Below are positions 1 through 11,269 of a stretch of DNA of 64,000 nt, in pieces. The stretch's first letter is position 1; every line of letters begins with the position of its first letter. This DNA comes from Zingiber officinale (Eukaryota; Streptophyta; Magnoliopsida; Zingiberales; Zingiberaceae), in the NCBI RefSeq assembly GCF_018446385.1, contig NC_056000.1:56700722-56764721 (forward strand), given 5' to 3'. Below the pieces are notes generated by a model, which did not search any database, had not been told where the DNA came from, and saw only the letters and a program-made list of their open reading frames with translations. A program made the translations under genes and the position numbers.

Positions 1-1174
1 ATTCGTTGTCGATATGAGGTGAGTCGAGTTGCAGTCTTGTCTTTAATTTCTTCTATCAAGTCTAGCTCCATGAGTCGTCGACCATCATTGTCTGCATCAT
101 ATAATTGTTTTCTATCAGATTCTACTCCCACCTCGATGGGAATTATTGCTTCTCCTCCATAGACTAATTGAAAGGGAGTAATTCCTGTAGCTTCTCGAGG
201 GTAGTACGATATGCCCAAAGAATGCTGGGTAACTCATCTACCCAGCTACCTCCGACATGATCCAGTTTGATTTTTAAACCCCTTATAATTTCTCTATTGG
301 TTACTTCCTCTTGACCATTACTTTGCGGATAAGCTACAGAGGTGAAGGCCTAAATAATACCATAACTTTTGCACCAATCTAAGATTCTATCCCCTTGAAA
401 TTGCCTTCCATTATCAGAGACCAATTTATGAGGAATGTCGAATCTACATATGATATTTTTCCACATAAATTTAATAACTACATCTTCAGTAATCCGGGCG
501 AGTGGTTCTGCTTCTACCCATTTAGAAAAATAATCCACTTCTACTAATAAAAACCTTCTTTGTGCAGCTGCCATAGGAAACGGGCCTACTATGTCCATGC
601 CCCATTGATCGAAGGGACATGATACTATAGAGGTCCTCAATAACTGTGTAGGATGATGCAAAATATTTTGATGTTTCTGACAAGAAATACAAGTTTTTAC
701 CAACTTGTTGGCATCCTCGTGTAGAGTAGGACAGAAATATCCTGCTAGTAAAATTTTGCGAGCCAAGGATCTTCCTCTTATATGACTACCACACGAGCCT
801 TGATGAACCTCCTGTAAAATAAATTGTATATCTTCTGTGCCAATACACTTGAGCAGAGGTCTAGAAAAAGCTCTTTTATATAACTGTTCTCCTATCATAG
901 TATACTGAGCAGCTCTTTTCTTAAATATCCTTGCTTGTTCAACATTACTCGGAAGAATACCCTGCTGTAGATACAATATGATTTGGGCCCTCTAGTCGCC
1001 TTGTATTTCTGCATCAGCTTGTCTTTCGATACAATATATTAACAGAGTTTGTTCCACTGGCTGATCCAAATTCCATGGTGTTATAGCGGAGGCCAGCTTA
1101 GCCAATCCATCTGCTACCTGATTTTCAGATCGAGGAACCTTTTGTATATTTACTTCTTGAAACTGAGACTTCAA
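1..1174 (-). pseudogene. Tat-A integrase (partial, broken)
   Basis: Integrase inserts the reverse-transcribed element into the chromosome. The HHCC zinc-binding region (motif CISCQKHQ) is encoded near 680-790 and the catalytic core (WGMDIVGPF, then VSDNGRQF) near 380-610. An in-frame stop follows KSYGII at about 350, where Tat-B has a glutamine. A one-base deletion near 206, relative to Tat-B, breaks the C-terminal part. The C terminus lies beyond the window edge. The upstream linker (992-1174, including VNIQKV) is separated from the main frame by a stop near 990. The copy cannot encode an active enzyme, but the family assignment is clear from the paired Cys and Asp motifs. Confidence 0.85.
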
Positions 1175-1225
1175 CTTATCAAATGCCTCAGCATATAACT
1201 TGAGCCTGTCATTATTAATTTCAAA

Positions 1226-2579
1226 TTAACCTGATAGTTGTTGGGCTGCTAATTGAGAATCAGAATAGATGAGGACTCGAGCTGCTTCTATATGCCGAGC
1301 GGCTTGCAATCCAGCTATCAAGGCTTCATATTCTACCTCATTGTTAGTAGCTCTATAATTCAATCTGATAGAGAGTTCGAGTCTGTCTTCCCTTGGAGAT
1401 ATAAGAAGAACACCAATTCCGCTACCTTGTCTGGTTGAGGAGCCATCCACATAAACTTTCCAAATATTTTCTTCTTCGGGGCCTTGAACTTCTATAATGA
1501 AATCTGCTAGAGCTTGTGCCTTGATGGCCGAGCAAGGTTGATACTGTATGTCATATTCACCAAATTCAGTCGTCCATTTGATCAGCCGGCCTGATGCCTC
1601 TGGGTTGAGTAGCACCCGTCTAAGGGTACTGTTGGTCAATACAACAATTTCATGTGCTAAGAAATATGGGCGCAACCTCCGAGCAGTCAACACTAATGCA
1701 TAAGCCAACTTTTCTAGTGTAGTATATCTACACTCAGCTCCTTTTAATAAATGGCTAGAGAAATATACAGGCTGTTGTTCCTTCCCCTCTTGCCTAACTA
1801 ATACAGAGCCTACAACGTTTTCATTAGCTGACAAATATACCCAGAGGGTCTCTCCTACTATAGGCTTAGCTAATACAGGAAGAGTAGACAGGTAATCTTT
1901 TAGCTCTTGGAAGGCCTTATCACATTCCTCATTCCACTGAAATTTTTTTGCCTTCCGGAGTATCTTAAAGAAATGGAAGGTACGATCGGCCGACCTGGAA
2001 ATGAACCTAGACAAAACTGTAATCCGGCCAGTAAATCTTTGAGCATCCCTCATGTTGCGCGGAGGCTCCATGTTCTGAAGTGCCTTGACTTTGCTCGGGT
2101 TGGCCTCTATTCCTCGCTCGGACACCATATATCCCAGGAATTTTCCCCCTTTTGCTCCGAATAGACATTTGCTCGAGTTCAGCTTGAGCCCATATTGCCT
2201 CAATGTCTTGCAGGTCTCCTCTACATCCCTGCATAGATCAACATCTTGAAGAGACTTAATCAAAATATCATCGACATATACTTCCATATTTCTTCCAATT
2301 TACTTTTGGAAGACTTTATTCATAAGCCTCTAATAAGTTGCTCCTGCATTTTTTAGTCCGAAGGGCATAACATTATAATAATAATTACCTTCAGATGTTA
2401 TAAAATTGACCTTTTCTTGATCATATTTAGCTTGGGGGACCTGATGATAGCCTTGATAAGCGTCTAGCATAGAGATGTACTCACACCCAGCGGTGGAGTC
2501 TACCAGTTGATCGATCCTGGGTAATGGATAATAATCTTTTGGACAAGCCTTGTTGAGATTCCGGAAATCAATGCATACT
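1226..2579 (-). pseudogene. Tat-A reverse transcriptase C-half and RNase H
   Basis: The frame at 1226-2287 starts at the RT catalytic motif (EVYVDDILIKS) and runs through the connection domain into an RNase H domain (KVYVDGSS, then YSDSQLAAQQ). The preceding RT fingers/palm segment at 2290-2579 is recognisable but closed by stops. A TAA after QQLSG (near 1225) cuts the link to integrase; Tat-B reads asparagine there. The enzyme copies element RNA into DNA in cytoplasmic particles and RNase H removes the RNA strand. Conserved catalytic residues show descent from an active element, while several stops make this copy non-functional. Confidence 0.85.
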
Positions 2580-2581
2580 CT

Positions 2582-3751
2582 TCATTTGTTTCCTGGCTTA
2601 GAGACTAGAACCACATTAGCTAGCCAGCTAGGAAATTGTACCTCCCTGATGTAACCAGCCTCCATGAGTTTAGTTATTTCTTCCTTGATGATTTGGTTCT
2701 GCTCCGCGCTAAAATTTCTTTTTCTTTGCATGACCGGGCGGGCATCTGGGAAGACATGTAAAGAATGCTCCATGATTGCAGGAGAAACGCCCGAGCCCTC
2801 TTTGGGCGTCCAGGCAAATACATCATTATTCTTCTTCAGGCATTGCACCAGTTCAGCTTTCAGAGTGGGATCAAGATCAGCCGCAACATAAGTAGTAGCT
2901 TTAGGTCGCCCGGTCTGAATCTGGACTTCTTCATTTTCTTCATAAACCAGCACAGGTGTCTTTTCCTGAATGACATTGACTTCCATTTTTAGAATTTTTC
3001 GGGCAGTATTAGCTTCAGCCCGAACGATCTCTACATAACATTTTCGAGCTGTCTTCTGATCACCTCGTACTTCTCCAACCTGATCATCAACAGGAAATTT
3101 AATTTTTTGACAGAAAGTAGAAACGACCGCCCTAAACTCATTTAAGGTCGGTCGACCCAGTATCACATTATAAGAAGACGGGGCATCCACCACCATAAAA
3201 TAAGATCTTCTTGTTCTCATTAGGGGCTCCTCCCCTAAAGATATGACTAGCTTTATTTGACCAAGCGGTTGTACTTCATTACCCATGAATCCATACAGAG
3301 GAGTTACCATCTGTTGAAGTTCGCTCGGGTCGATCTGTAATTGATCAAAGGTCTTCTTAAAGATAATATTGACAGAACTACCAGTGTCAATAAAGCTACG
3401 AGAAATAGTATAGTTGGCTATCACGGCCTTGATTATCAAGGCATCATCATGGGGTATTTCCACCCCTTCAAGATCTCTAGGTCCGAAACTTATTTTGGGA
3501 CCAGCTGCTCGTTCCACGCTACACCCCACAGCATGAATCTCAAGTCTTCGTGCATGTGCTTTTCTGGCCCTATTAGAATCCCCATCAGTGGGCTCGCCTG
3601 CGATCATATTGATATTGCCTCGGGCGACATTACTCCTATTTTCTTCTTGTCTGGCTGTCATGGTTTCAGAAGGATCCTTCTCCGACACCTGGCTTATACC
3701 GGCCGGGGTAGGCAACGCATCCTGCCGAGGCTCGACTGGGCGATATTCCAA
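2582..3751 (-). pseudogene. Tat-A gag C-terminus, aspartic protease and RT N-terminus
   Basis: The open frame holds a variable leader, then a retroviral-type aspartic protease with intact FIDTGSSVNI active site (about 3360-3410) and the ILGRPTLNEF flap partner (about 3150). It ends in the RT N-terminus (IREVQFPSWLANVVLVSKPG) with a stop at 2582 just before the conserved RT palm. The protease processes the gag-pol polyprotein. Tat-B at 29600-29872 is homologous but has methionine in place of the catalytic-loop threonine. Confidence 0.85.
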
Positions 3752-4975
3752 TTTGAGCGGACTTTGCTGCCTAGGATATTGCTGTTGATAATAGTTTTGC
3801 CTTTGGTAGCGCTCCCTATTTGCTCTTTTATTTCTTAAAACAAAACAGTGTTCAGTATGATGACTGCTAGTTTTATGATAAGTGCACCATCTTCTCGGTG
3901 CCTCTGGTTGTATCTCTACATGTTGTACTGCTTGCGGGCGATATACTGGATGGCGATGAGGTGGATGAACTGCCCAAGGTACTCTAGGTGGAGGAACAGG
4001 AGTAGGAGCTTTCTCCTTAATCGGAGTAGGAGAAGAAGTAGTGCCTTCTTTTTTGCGGGCGGCTTGAGCTTCCTCAACATTAATAAATTCAGTGGCTCAT
4101 TCAATTAAAAAGTCAAAATTGGAAGGAGGATTTCTTACCAGATCTTTAAAGAAATCATTATCATTTAAACCTTGAGAGAAAGCGCTCACTAAGATTTCAG
4201 TAGTAGCATTGGGTACATCGATAGCTACCTGATTGAACCTTTTGATGTAGGCTAGGATGGACTCTTTGGATGCTTGCTTAATTGAAAATGGACTCCAAGG
4301 AGTTTTATGATACCTTTTGTTACTAGAAAAGTGATGTAGAAAAACTTTCTTGAAGTCCTTAAATTTTTGGATAGATTTTTCTAGCAGTCTCTTGAACCAG
4401 CATTGTGCGGCTCCTCCAAGTGTAGTAAGAAACATCCGACATTTCACCCCATCAGAGAATTGTTGTAATAATGCTACATTCTCGAATTTCAATAGATGAT
4501 CCTCTGGATCTGTGGTTCTGGTGTACTCGCCAATGTGAAGATTTTGATACCGCTTAGGAAGCGGATCATCCAGTACACTTTGAGAGAATGGAGAGATGAC
4601 CTTTTCTGGTGAGCTATCACTAGTTATCATTTTAATCTTACACTTTTCTCTATCTAGTGCTTCGCCAGAAGGTTCTTGGAACACGGACCTTTGACCCCCC
4701 TGCTCCAGGGGAGTGCGAAGAAAGGCCCGCGGATGCCTTATCGGAGAAACCGTAACAGGAGGAAAATATGCATGTCCTTCCTCTTCTGGCTCTTTTCCTT
4801 TCCGGTGCTCAGCAGTTGAAATTGTTGGATTATGAGCTGTTGGTAGAGTAGCTCCAGTATGAGCTTGAAGTTGTTGTTGTTGTTGTTGCAAGGCTTTTTG
4901 TACATGAGAATTAATGAGGAAATCCAGATCCTCACGGCTAATAGTCAGTAGGTTTGATTTTCCAGCCTCTTCCAT
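3752..4975 (-). pseudogene. Tat-A gag polyprotein (broken)
   Basis: The frame begins at 4975 (MEEAGKSNLL), 25 bases inside the primer-binding site. It has a polyglutamine stretch, then a retrotransposon gag capsid domain with MFLTTLGGAAQCWFKRL and FNQVAIDVPNAT. A premature TGA at 4097 interrupts LIE-ATEF; Tat-B has histidine at this codon. Downstream, 3845-3886 encodes a Cys/His motif, CTYHKTSSHHTEHC, the kind of zinc-binding element found at the end of Tat gag. Gag forms the virus-like particle that packages element RNA. Confidence 0.8.
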
Positions 4976-4999
4976 CTTGTAGTCTCAGATTTAGGTGAA

Positions 5000-5018
5000 G
5001 TTCCTACAGACGACGCCA
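5000..5018 (-). other. Tat-A primer-binding site
   Basis: The minus strand carries TGGCGTCGTCTGTAGGAAC four bases inside the LTR end, differing at two positions from the Tat-B site at 31447-31465. TGGCGCCGTC-type sites next to Tat-lineage LTRs pair with the 3' end of a cellular tRNA that primes minus-strand synthesis. I do not assign the tRNA species. Confidence 0.75.
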
Positions 5019-5440
5019 AATTTGATCCTGTCTGAGAAGCTTGACAAAACGGAGAGCTAGAAGGAAAAAACCTACTGCCGGTGAAGAATAATACCTATAG
5101 AACACCGATCCGAGAAACCCAAAGCGGATCGGGAAGAATGGAGTCATCGAATGCCCTCCTTGTGCGAAGATCCGATGATGAGAGAGAAATCCGATCAAAG
5201 AGAACCCAGATCCGGAGCTTCCAAGGCTTCCTGCGCACAAGAGACCAACCAACACTATCGTTAGTGACCTAAGACCGGGGTGGGAATCCCTGGCTAGGCC
5301 CTCCGACGCTCAAGTCAGTGATCTCTCTTAGTGTGGAAGAGGAAGGAAGCTAGAAGAAGAAGATGAATAGTAGTTGAAAAACTAGGGTGGTGAATGTGTG
5401 CAATGATGTGAACTTACCTAGGCAACGGAAAGGATTCCCC

Positions 5441-5448
5441 TTTTTATA
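5441..5448 (-). promoter_or_regulatory. TATA box of the Tat-A LTR sense promoter
   Basis: The minus-strand TATAAAAAGGGGAATCC context is identical in the three Tat LTRs of this window and lies about 420 bp from the primer-binding-site end. Conservation among diverged copies plus position in the LTR support a promoter role. Confidence 0.55.
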
Positions 5449-5959
5449 CCACTTCATATAACCTCCGTAGTGATGAAGTGGACCCCGATTTGTTAGAGTT
5501 TGTTATGAGATGACTTAAGCTGCATACTTGTGGTAAATGACTTTTAAGGAATCTTTTTTGTACCCCAGATGTACTTTCTTTGTCGTCTAGTACCTGTAAA
5601 ATAGTCTAAAAATACATTTCCCGCCAAATATATAACACCTGTTATACAGTCATATACTGCAAATATCTTCATTAACTACTTTATTTAAAACATTTACTTC
5701 TATTCTATTTCACAAGTCCTTTTAAAGTGTTTCTATCGTTCCTACTCGCCCCTCCTGTTTTTTCTATATCATAGATAGCTTAATAAAACAATATTCCTTG
5801 TATTGGTCGAAGCTGAGCTTAACTAGGTTTGGTCAATTATTATTACCTCACATGAGGCTCCTTGGGCAATGCCCGTCCGAGCTCCTCTATGTTTATTATC
5901 CCAGCTAGCACTGGGCTATATTTTATCAAGTATGTAATAAGTATCTTTTCAAGGTATTA

Positions 5960-6385
5960 TTCAGCCCGGCCGATATTGGCTTTCCCACCTAAAGGCATGT
6001 CTCGATCGATACTGGTCTACTCACTCAGAAGTGTATCCCGGCCGATATTGGCCTTCCTCTTTTGAGATATATCCCGATTGATTTTAGCCAACCTCCCTGA
6101 AGATATATCTTGATCGATATGGGTCTGCCTCCTTGGAGGCATATCCCGGTCGATATTGGTCTTCCTTCGTGAAGGTATATCTTGATCGATATGGGTATGC
6201 CTCCTTGGAGGCATATCCCGGCCGATATTGGCCTACCTCCTTTGAGGTATATCCCGACCGATATTGGCCTACCTCCTTTAAGGTATATCCCGGTCGATAT
6301 TATTCTTCTTCTTCGGAAGTATGTCCTGCTCGATATAGGCCTACCTCCTTTGAGGTATGTCCCGACCAATATTGATCTATCTTCT
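5960..6385. repeat. LTR tandem array of 36-bp-type units (Tat-A)
   Basis: About eleven degenerate units of the form CCTACCTCCTTTGAGGTATA followed by TCCCGRCCGATATTGG are visible. The unit contains a short palindrome (CTCC..GGAG / CTTTGAGG). Apparent open frames on both strands here only reflect repetition. Confidence 0.8.
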
Positions 6386-6444
6386 CCACTTGGTTATCTC
6401 CTTTCCCTTCCTTATCGGGGATCCATGAAACCTAACCCATATCA

Positions 6445-6460
6445 CTAGCCTTCCCTTCAA
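6445..6460 (-). other. Polypurine tract next to the Tat-A LTR
   Basis: The minus strand reads GAAGGGAAGGCTAG immediately before the LTR start TGATATGGG, the usual place of the plus-strand primer. The identical sequence follows the Tat-B 3' LTR at 16994. This shows that the sequence right of this LTR is 3' internal sequence, not host flank. Confidence 0.7.
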
Positions 6461-6640
6461 GTCTAGTCGAAGGAGGTGTAGACGACTGACTAGACACAAG
6501 TCTGATTTTGTTTTTTCCTACCCGTGACTCTGCCACAGGTACTGAAGTGACCTTACAAATTTTGTGTACAACTATCTTGTGAACCTGAGTACAGTGATCC
6601 CGTGAACCCTAGTACAGTGATTCCTTGGGTCCCTTGATCC

Positions 6641-6650
6641 TTTAAATAGG
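6641..6650 (+). promoter_or_regulatory. TATA-like box upstream of the small antisense ORF (Tat-A)
   Basis: TTTAAATAGG lies 73-82 bp before the ATG at 6723. The same box at the same spacing precedes the homologous ORF of Tat-B (17192-17200). It points away from the LTR, antisense to gag-pol. Confidence 0.45.
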
Positions 6651-6722
6651 GCTAAACCCCTCTCTTTGTTCATCACCTACCTCAGTTCTTTTCCTTCCTT
6701 ACCATCTCTTCCTACTGAGAGT

Positions 6723-6989
6723 ATGGCCTTAGATCCCCTTCTTCGGGGGCGACTCTTATTGGACAAGGTGAGATCTATGCATGAGTTTATTCAAGTTTTT
6801 ACTTCGGCTAACTCTAGGGTTCAAGAGAATATCCTGAAAAATGACGTTTCTCAAGATTTAGAATCTCCAACCGAAGGCGCAACTGCTCTGGAGACTCAAC
6901 GAACTTCAGAGGAATTCTCCTTACTTATGGAGGACCAACAAAATAGCCCATGGATGTCGCTACGAATGTGTATCCCATGTTGCCCTTAG
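6723..6989 (+). pseudogene. Small antisense ORF next to the 3' LTR, Tat-A copy (function unknown)
   Basis: Read from the ATG at 6723 the product begins MALDPLLRGRLLLDKVRS. Its first ~35 residues align closely with the Tat-B ORF at 17285, sharing GRLLLDK.RSM.EFIQVF and SANSRV; the following part is weaker and the C termini differ. The frame closes at 6989, while related coding-like sequence (GLNRS.PFPLPLSL) continues after it in both copies. The ORF may therefore have been longer. I recognise no domain. The shared TATA-like box and start suggest an expressed antisense unit in the ancestral element. Confidence 0.45.
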
Positions 6990-8317
6990 GCTAGGATTGG
7001 TTGCTCTGGTTACAGAGCTCTAGGACTCGAACAGGGGAGAGGCTCTTTCAGTCACCTTTGCACCATGGCCTGAATAGATCTGTCCCCTTCCCCTTGCCCT
7101 TGAGTCTTTCTGCTTCATAGTTTCCTTCGTCCCGGGCAAAATATTGCCACTTCTGCTGCACGAGCAAGCTTCCTTAGTTCCTGGTAAAATATTTCCACTT
7201 TTGTTGCCCAGGCAAGCTTTCTTTGTACCAGGTAAAATGTTCCCACTTCTGCTCCATGGTAAGTTTGACTCTAGTGGGACTGAAATTTTCTAAGCATCCC
7301 GAGAGCTTATGTTTGTAACTTTTGTTAACTTTTGTTAACTTTTCGAGGTTTAATGTTTTGAGGGGAAATGTAATGTTATGTATTTGATCAGATTCTAAGT
7401 GTAAAAATAATCTTTTGTATTGAATTGAGCGACTCTATTGAATCCCTCTAATTCATAAGAATAGATGTAATGTTGTGCCCATTACCCACTCGTATATCCT
7501 ACGCATTGATATTTTGACAAATATTTTTTCATTTATCACAGACAAGGTTATCCTGACCGCTGGTGTACTTACCTATTATAGCTGACGTTATACCGACCGA
7601 TATTCGCTTGTTTATCATAAACAATGTTGTCTCGGTCGATGTTATACTTATCTATTGTGGTTGACATTATACCGACCGGTATTAGCTTGTTTATGTTTTA
7701 TACTTTATCTATTATAACTAAGGTTATGCCGACCGATGTTATAATTAAAATTATTTCGATCAATGCTAGTCTATGTTTTATAACGACATTAGTTAGGATC
7801 ATGCTTTATACCCAAATAACTTTCCTTATTTTTTCTTGTCCTTAACCTGGATTTAGTCAAACTCAATCCCTCTTCCTTTATTATGCCTAGTAAACTACGT
7901 CTTCTTTCAAAATTTCCTTGCTTGTGATTGGCTTTTCCCCTGGTAAGAGAATGTTGGAAGCATATCACGAGGTGTTACCAACCCCGGCATGATCCGATCT
8001 GTCGCATCTAACATAAATGTTTCTTTATGATTATGTGACACATACTTTCTCTCTCTGCTATGTCATCTAAGCATTTGTCCTTTTTCCTATAATCCTCAAC
8101 GTCTATAGAGATAAAAATGTTTTGATCTAACGATGGCTATGTGTTTTTCAAACCCTAAACCCTTTGTCTTCTTTTCACCTTTGTCCCTTCCTTTCTTGCC
8201 TTAGCGTTCCTTTCTTGCTGCAGTCTTTGATCAAACCTCATGCTCACCGTTTCCCGGTGATCTCTTTTCTTGCTTCCAGTAAGTAACCTGTTGTTCTGCT
8301 AGCCTTTACTTCTGTCT
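6990..8317. other. Non-coding antisense-leader region of Tat-A
   Basis: No supported gene. The first 300 bp match 17560-17840. Positions 7550-7790 hold a degenerate repeat of roughly 77 bp built on GTTATACCGACCGATATT. Positions 7900-8317 match the leader of the Tat-B antisense gene; its TATA box (TATAAATA at 18499) is altered to ACATAAAT here at 8011-8018. Confidence 0.6.
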
Positions 8318-9365
8318 ATGGCTGAGGAAACGATTGCTCCTTGGTATGCCCAAATGTCTTCTTCCTTTGATAAAAATGCTAGGCTTATCATCCGCCGTCA
8401 ATATGAAATCCCCAGGGAGTATAACATCTTAATCCCGAAACTAGATGATCATCCTCATCGTCCCCCCGCTAATTGCGTGACTTTTTTCAGGGATCAGTTG
8501 ATAGGAGGTTTAAGGTTTCCCATTCCTCTTTTCCTAATCGAAGTAAGCCAGTATTTTGATATTCCTTTGCAGCAGTTTGCACCTAACGCCTTTCGTTATC
8601 TGTGTGGTGCTTACATGCTATTTCGTCTATTAGATATCCCTCCTACTCCTCAAAATTTCTTCATATTTTCTTACCCCAAGTGTTCGGAACCTGGTGTTTT
8701 CCTGTTCCAATCCCGGACTAAAATGCTCCTTTTCGAGGATATGCCCTCGTCTCTTAAAGCATAGAAATCTCGTTTCTTCTTCATAAAGTTTCCAGGATCC
8801 ATTCCTTGGTCTCATGCCTGGAAATCCTCCTTACCTCTCTTGCCTAACGTTAGGGAGTTTCATCTTCATCCCTCCTTTCCTATTTATTGTGAAAAGTTGT
8901 TATGTCGTCGGCTTTCTATCCCTAAGTGGCTGAGGGTCGACCTTCTATACTTATTTGGTCTAAGCCCCGTCAAACTTGCTACACAAGGCTCTTTAGGTAA
9001 AATTCTGCTTCTTCCTTATTGATTTTTATCAACTAAATCATTTTTCTATCCTTGTAGTGGACAATTTTTATTCCACTCTAATCGATGAAGAACTGCGTCT
9101 GGAAGAGGGTGCAATTCGCGCAAAAGAACAAGAACTTCTGGCTGTCGTTACTCCGCCACCTCCAGTTGAAGATCCGACTCCTCTGGTTGAAGTTTCCAGC
9201 TCTCAGGTGGTTCCTGAGGCTCCCGAAGACCTTCCCGCAGAAATTCCTGTTGTTTGTTTGCCGACTATCCCTTTGCCAGTAGTTGCTGCTCCTTCATCAT
9301 CCGCCCCCCTTCCTATTATTGAACTCACGTCTCCTGGGAGCTCCGGTAAATTGATAGCTGAAGTT
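8318..9365 (+). pseudogene. Antisense aORF of Tat-A (Transposase_28-like), truncated
   Basis: The ATG at 8318 starts MAEETIAPWYAQMSSSFDKN, aligned along its length with exon 1 of the Tat-B gene at 18805. Exon 1 is 8318-8996 (679 bp, same length as in Tat-B). A GT...AG intron follows at 8997-9057 and exon 2 starts at 9058. A TAG at 8762-8764 replaces a tryptophan codon. Exon 2 matches Tat-B up to about 9365 and then joins unrelated CACTA-side sequence, so the coiled-coil exon is missing. The N-terminal domain resembles the family annotated as putative gypsy-type transposon (Transposase_28, PF04195). Its biochemical role is unknown. Confidence 0.75.
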
Positions 9366-9441
9366 GCTTGTATTGCATAAGTTTTATTTCTTACAGACTA
9401 TAAGTTTGTATTGCATAAGTTTGTATTGAATAAGTTTTTTT
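9366..9441. repeat. Direct repeat, copy 1 (TTGTATTGCATAAGTTT)
   Basis: This block of TTGTATTGCATAAGTTT units recurs at 10723-10812 with a short extra unit. Copy 1 sits exactly at the break between retrotransposon and CACTA-side sequence, so it may be involved in the rearrangement. Confidence 0.65.
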
Positions 9442-10139
9442 AAGGGTTTGAAAATTTTCATCTTGTGATTGCTCTATTTTGACGCGTGGAGGCATGTTCT
9501 TCTTTGGACAATCGATAATTTTGATGAATGTTGTGCTATTCATGTTTCCAGTTATAAGAGTTATCTTAAATTTTTTTTCTCTAGTTTCCTTACCGAAATG
9601 TTGTCTTGTGAAACTCTTCAATGATGCTTTATTGAAAGAAATTAAGGCGACGGTAGTTCGACATCCAGATACTTTGATTGTAAGTGGCTCAGCTTATTGT
9701 CCTTTATCAAACACTTAGTTTCTTGATGATTTTTGAGCCAAGTAAAATCATTGGTATAAGATGGAAACTATAAAAGCAAGCAATAAGGGTTATGCTGCAG
9801 AGATTTTGGTTGTCATGTACAATTGACATACGGAGGATGTAGATGACCAATCAAAGTTTAGGATACTTCTGGTAAGTAGTATGAATTTACATCTGGCAAA
9901 TATTTACATGGTGAAGTAATAATAGCATCAAGTTGTGCTAAATAAGAGGTACTAAACTTGGATATCCAAAGTAATTATGGTACTTTCTTTGCATCTAACT
10001 CATTTTCACAGTGAAGAGTTTATCTAAATTTAAATATTCTAAAAGTGAAAAAAATTTAAAGTCATTCAAGTTGTATGATATCCTTTGCATGATGTTTAAT
10101 GCAATTTTGTCAGATTTTAATGGTTCATATTTGTGACAG

Positions 10140-10296
10140 AACATTCCTTGTATTCCAGAGCTTTAGACAGCATGGGAGAGAACTTATTACCTCTGAGGTA
10201 GCTTGGCAACTACTTTCTATTTTAGCCAAAGAACGTAATATGCAAAGAGTGGATCTTACGTTCATCCAAAAACTGCTGGATAACCTTGTCATAAAG
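10140..10296 (+). pseudogene. Exon-like segment inside the CACTA part (unrecognised protein)
   Basis: An acceptor-like TTGTGACAG precedes a 157-bp open segment containing FRQHGRELITSEVAWQLL and KERNMQRVDLTF, closed by a donor-like AAGGTAACA. Composition and boundaries look like an internal exon, but I do not recognise the protein. A second possible exon follows the acceptor TCTTCCGTTTTACAG ending near 10827. Capture of host gene pieces is one explanation; remnants of the transposon's own gene is another. Confidence 0.35.
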
Positions 10297-10722
10297 GTAA
10301 CATAAAACAAGAACTTGAAAGAAACCTTTTGACAGATCATACAAATACTAAATCCTGAAATCACCAGTCATTTGTTAGTTTTACACTTTTCTTAGATAAA
10401 TTGTTTTTAGATCTTTGTAATTTCAAGTCATACCAGAACTCTGAATTGGATGATATGCATTAGTCACCTGAAAATATCTTTCATTTTATCTCTCTCATTT
10501 TAAAATCAATACTAAATTCTGCTTTTCTTTAGTTCCTGCATCTGTTGTTAGTTTTGGTTACATTAGTTCCTATTTTTAGACCATTAAGCCTAACTCTCAC
10601 ACTATTGAAGTATGAATGCAGGTGCACATGGTAGTTTCTTATGTCACTTTCTATAAAAGGTTTAAAGGTGATTGATATGGTGCACATGGAAGTTATTAAT
10701 ACAACTCTAAGTTGGTTAAATT

Positions 10723-10812
10723 GCTTGTATTGCATAAGTTTCTATTGCATAAGTTTTATTTCTTAGAGATTATAAGTTTGTATTGCATAAGTTTGTATTG
10801 AATAAGTTTTTC
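10723..10812. repeat. Direct repeat, copy 2 (TTGTATTGCATAAGTTT)
   Basis: Near-identical to 9366-9441, including the ATAAGTTTGTATTGAATAAG core, about 1.36 kb downstream in the same orientation. Confidence 0.65.
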
Positions 10813-11269
10813 TCTTCCGTTTTACAGACATTGAGTGTTGTCCTAGAATTTTGGAAATCCTTCTCTCATGTCCAGATATTAGATTATGCGAAATATTTAT
10901 TCTCTTGTTACAGTTCATGCAGTACTTACTACAATTCTCTTTTTTCTTATATTTTATATTTTTTTTGATAAGTTTTGTTTAATTTTTCTCTTATAGGTAC
11001 GTAACTCGGGCAATTCGTGAGGCTTGAGATTTTTGATGCAAGGAGTGAGCTTTGTTAGGTTCTATCTTGCCTTGCTAATTGTAAAAGCCATATGGAGAAC
11101 AATAATGGAAAACATATGATTTATGGTTTGATACTACTAAGTTTGATGAGTACAACTCATTTTGTATATTTTAGCTGTCATATTTTGGATTTAGTTTTGT
11201 ATTGGTGGTTGTTTATATTAAATAAAGATTGGTTGTTTGGTATTATCATGTTACATCATGAACATTAAA

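Larger units (their letters stand above)
5023..6444 (-). repeat. Tat-A LTR (1,422 bp)
   Basis: The plus-strand form starts TGATCCTGTCTGAGAAGC and ends ACCCATATCA, the same TG...CA ends as the Tat-B LTRs at 15120 and 43694. It is about 450 bp shorter than those, mainly through fewer units in the internal tandem array. A TATA-like TATAAAAA on the minus strand at 5441-5448 is conserved in all three LTRs (15527-15534, 31877-31884) and is the likely core promoter of the sense transcript. Confidence 0.85.
1..9365 (-). mobile_element. Tat-A: decayed Ty3/gypsy Tat-lineage retrotransposon sequence in an LTR-sharing arrangement
   Basis: Read on the minus strand, positions 5022 to 1 give primer-binding site, gag, protease, RT, RNase H and integrase, so 5023-6444 should be the 5' LTR of that copy. 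The sequence right of the LTR (6445-9365) is not a flank. It matches the polypurine tract and antisense-gene region that follows the 3' LTR of Tat-B at 16994-19870. One LTR is therefore shared by two internal regions, as expected after recombination between LTRs of neighbouring copies. The right portion stops abruptly at about 9365, where similarity to Tat-B ends. Coding regions are broken by stops and indels. Lineage assignment rests on gag-pol order, the integrase without chromodomain and the antisense ORF. Confidence 0.85.
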
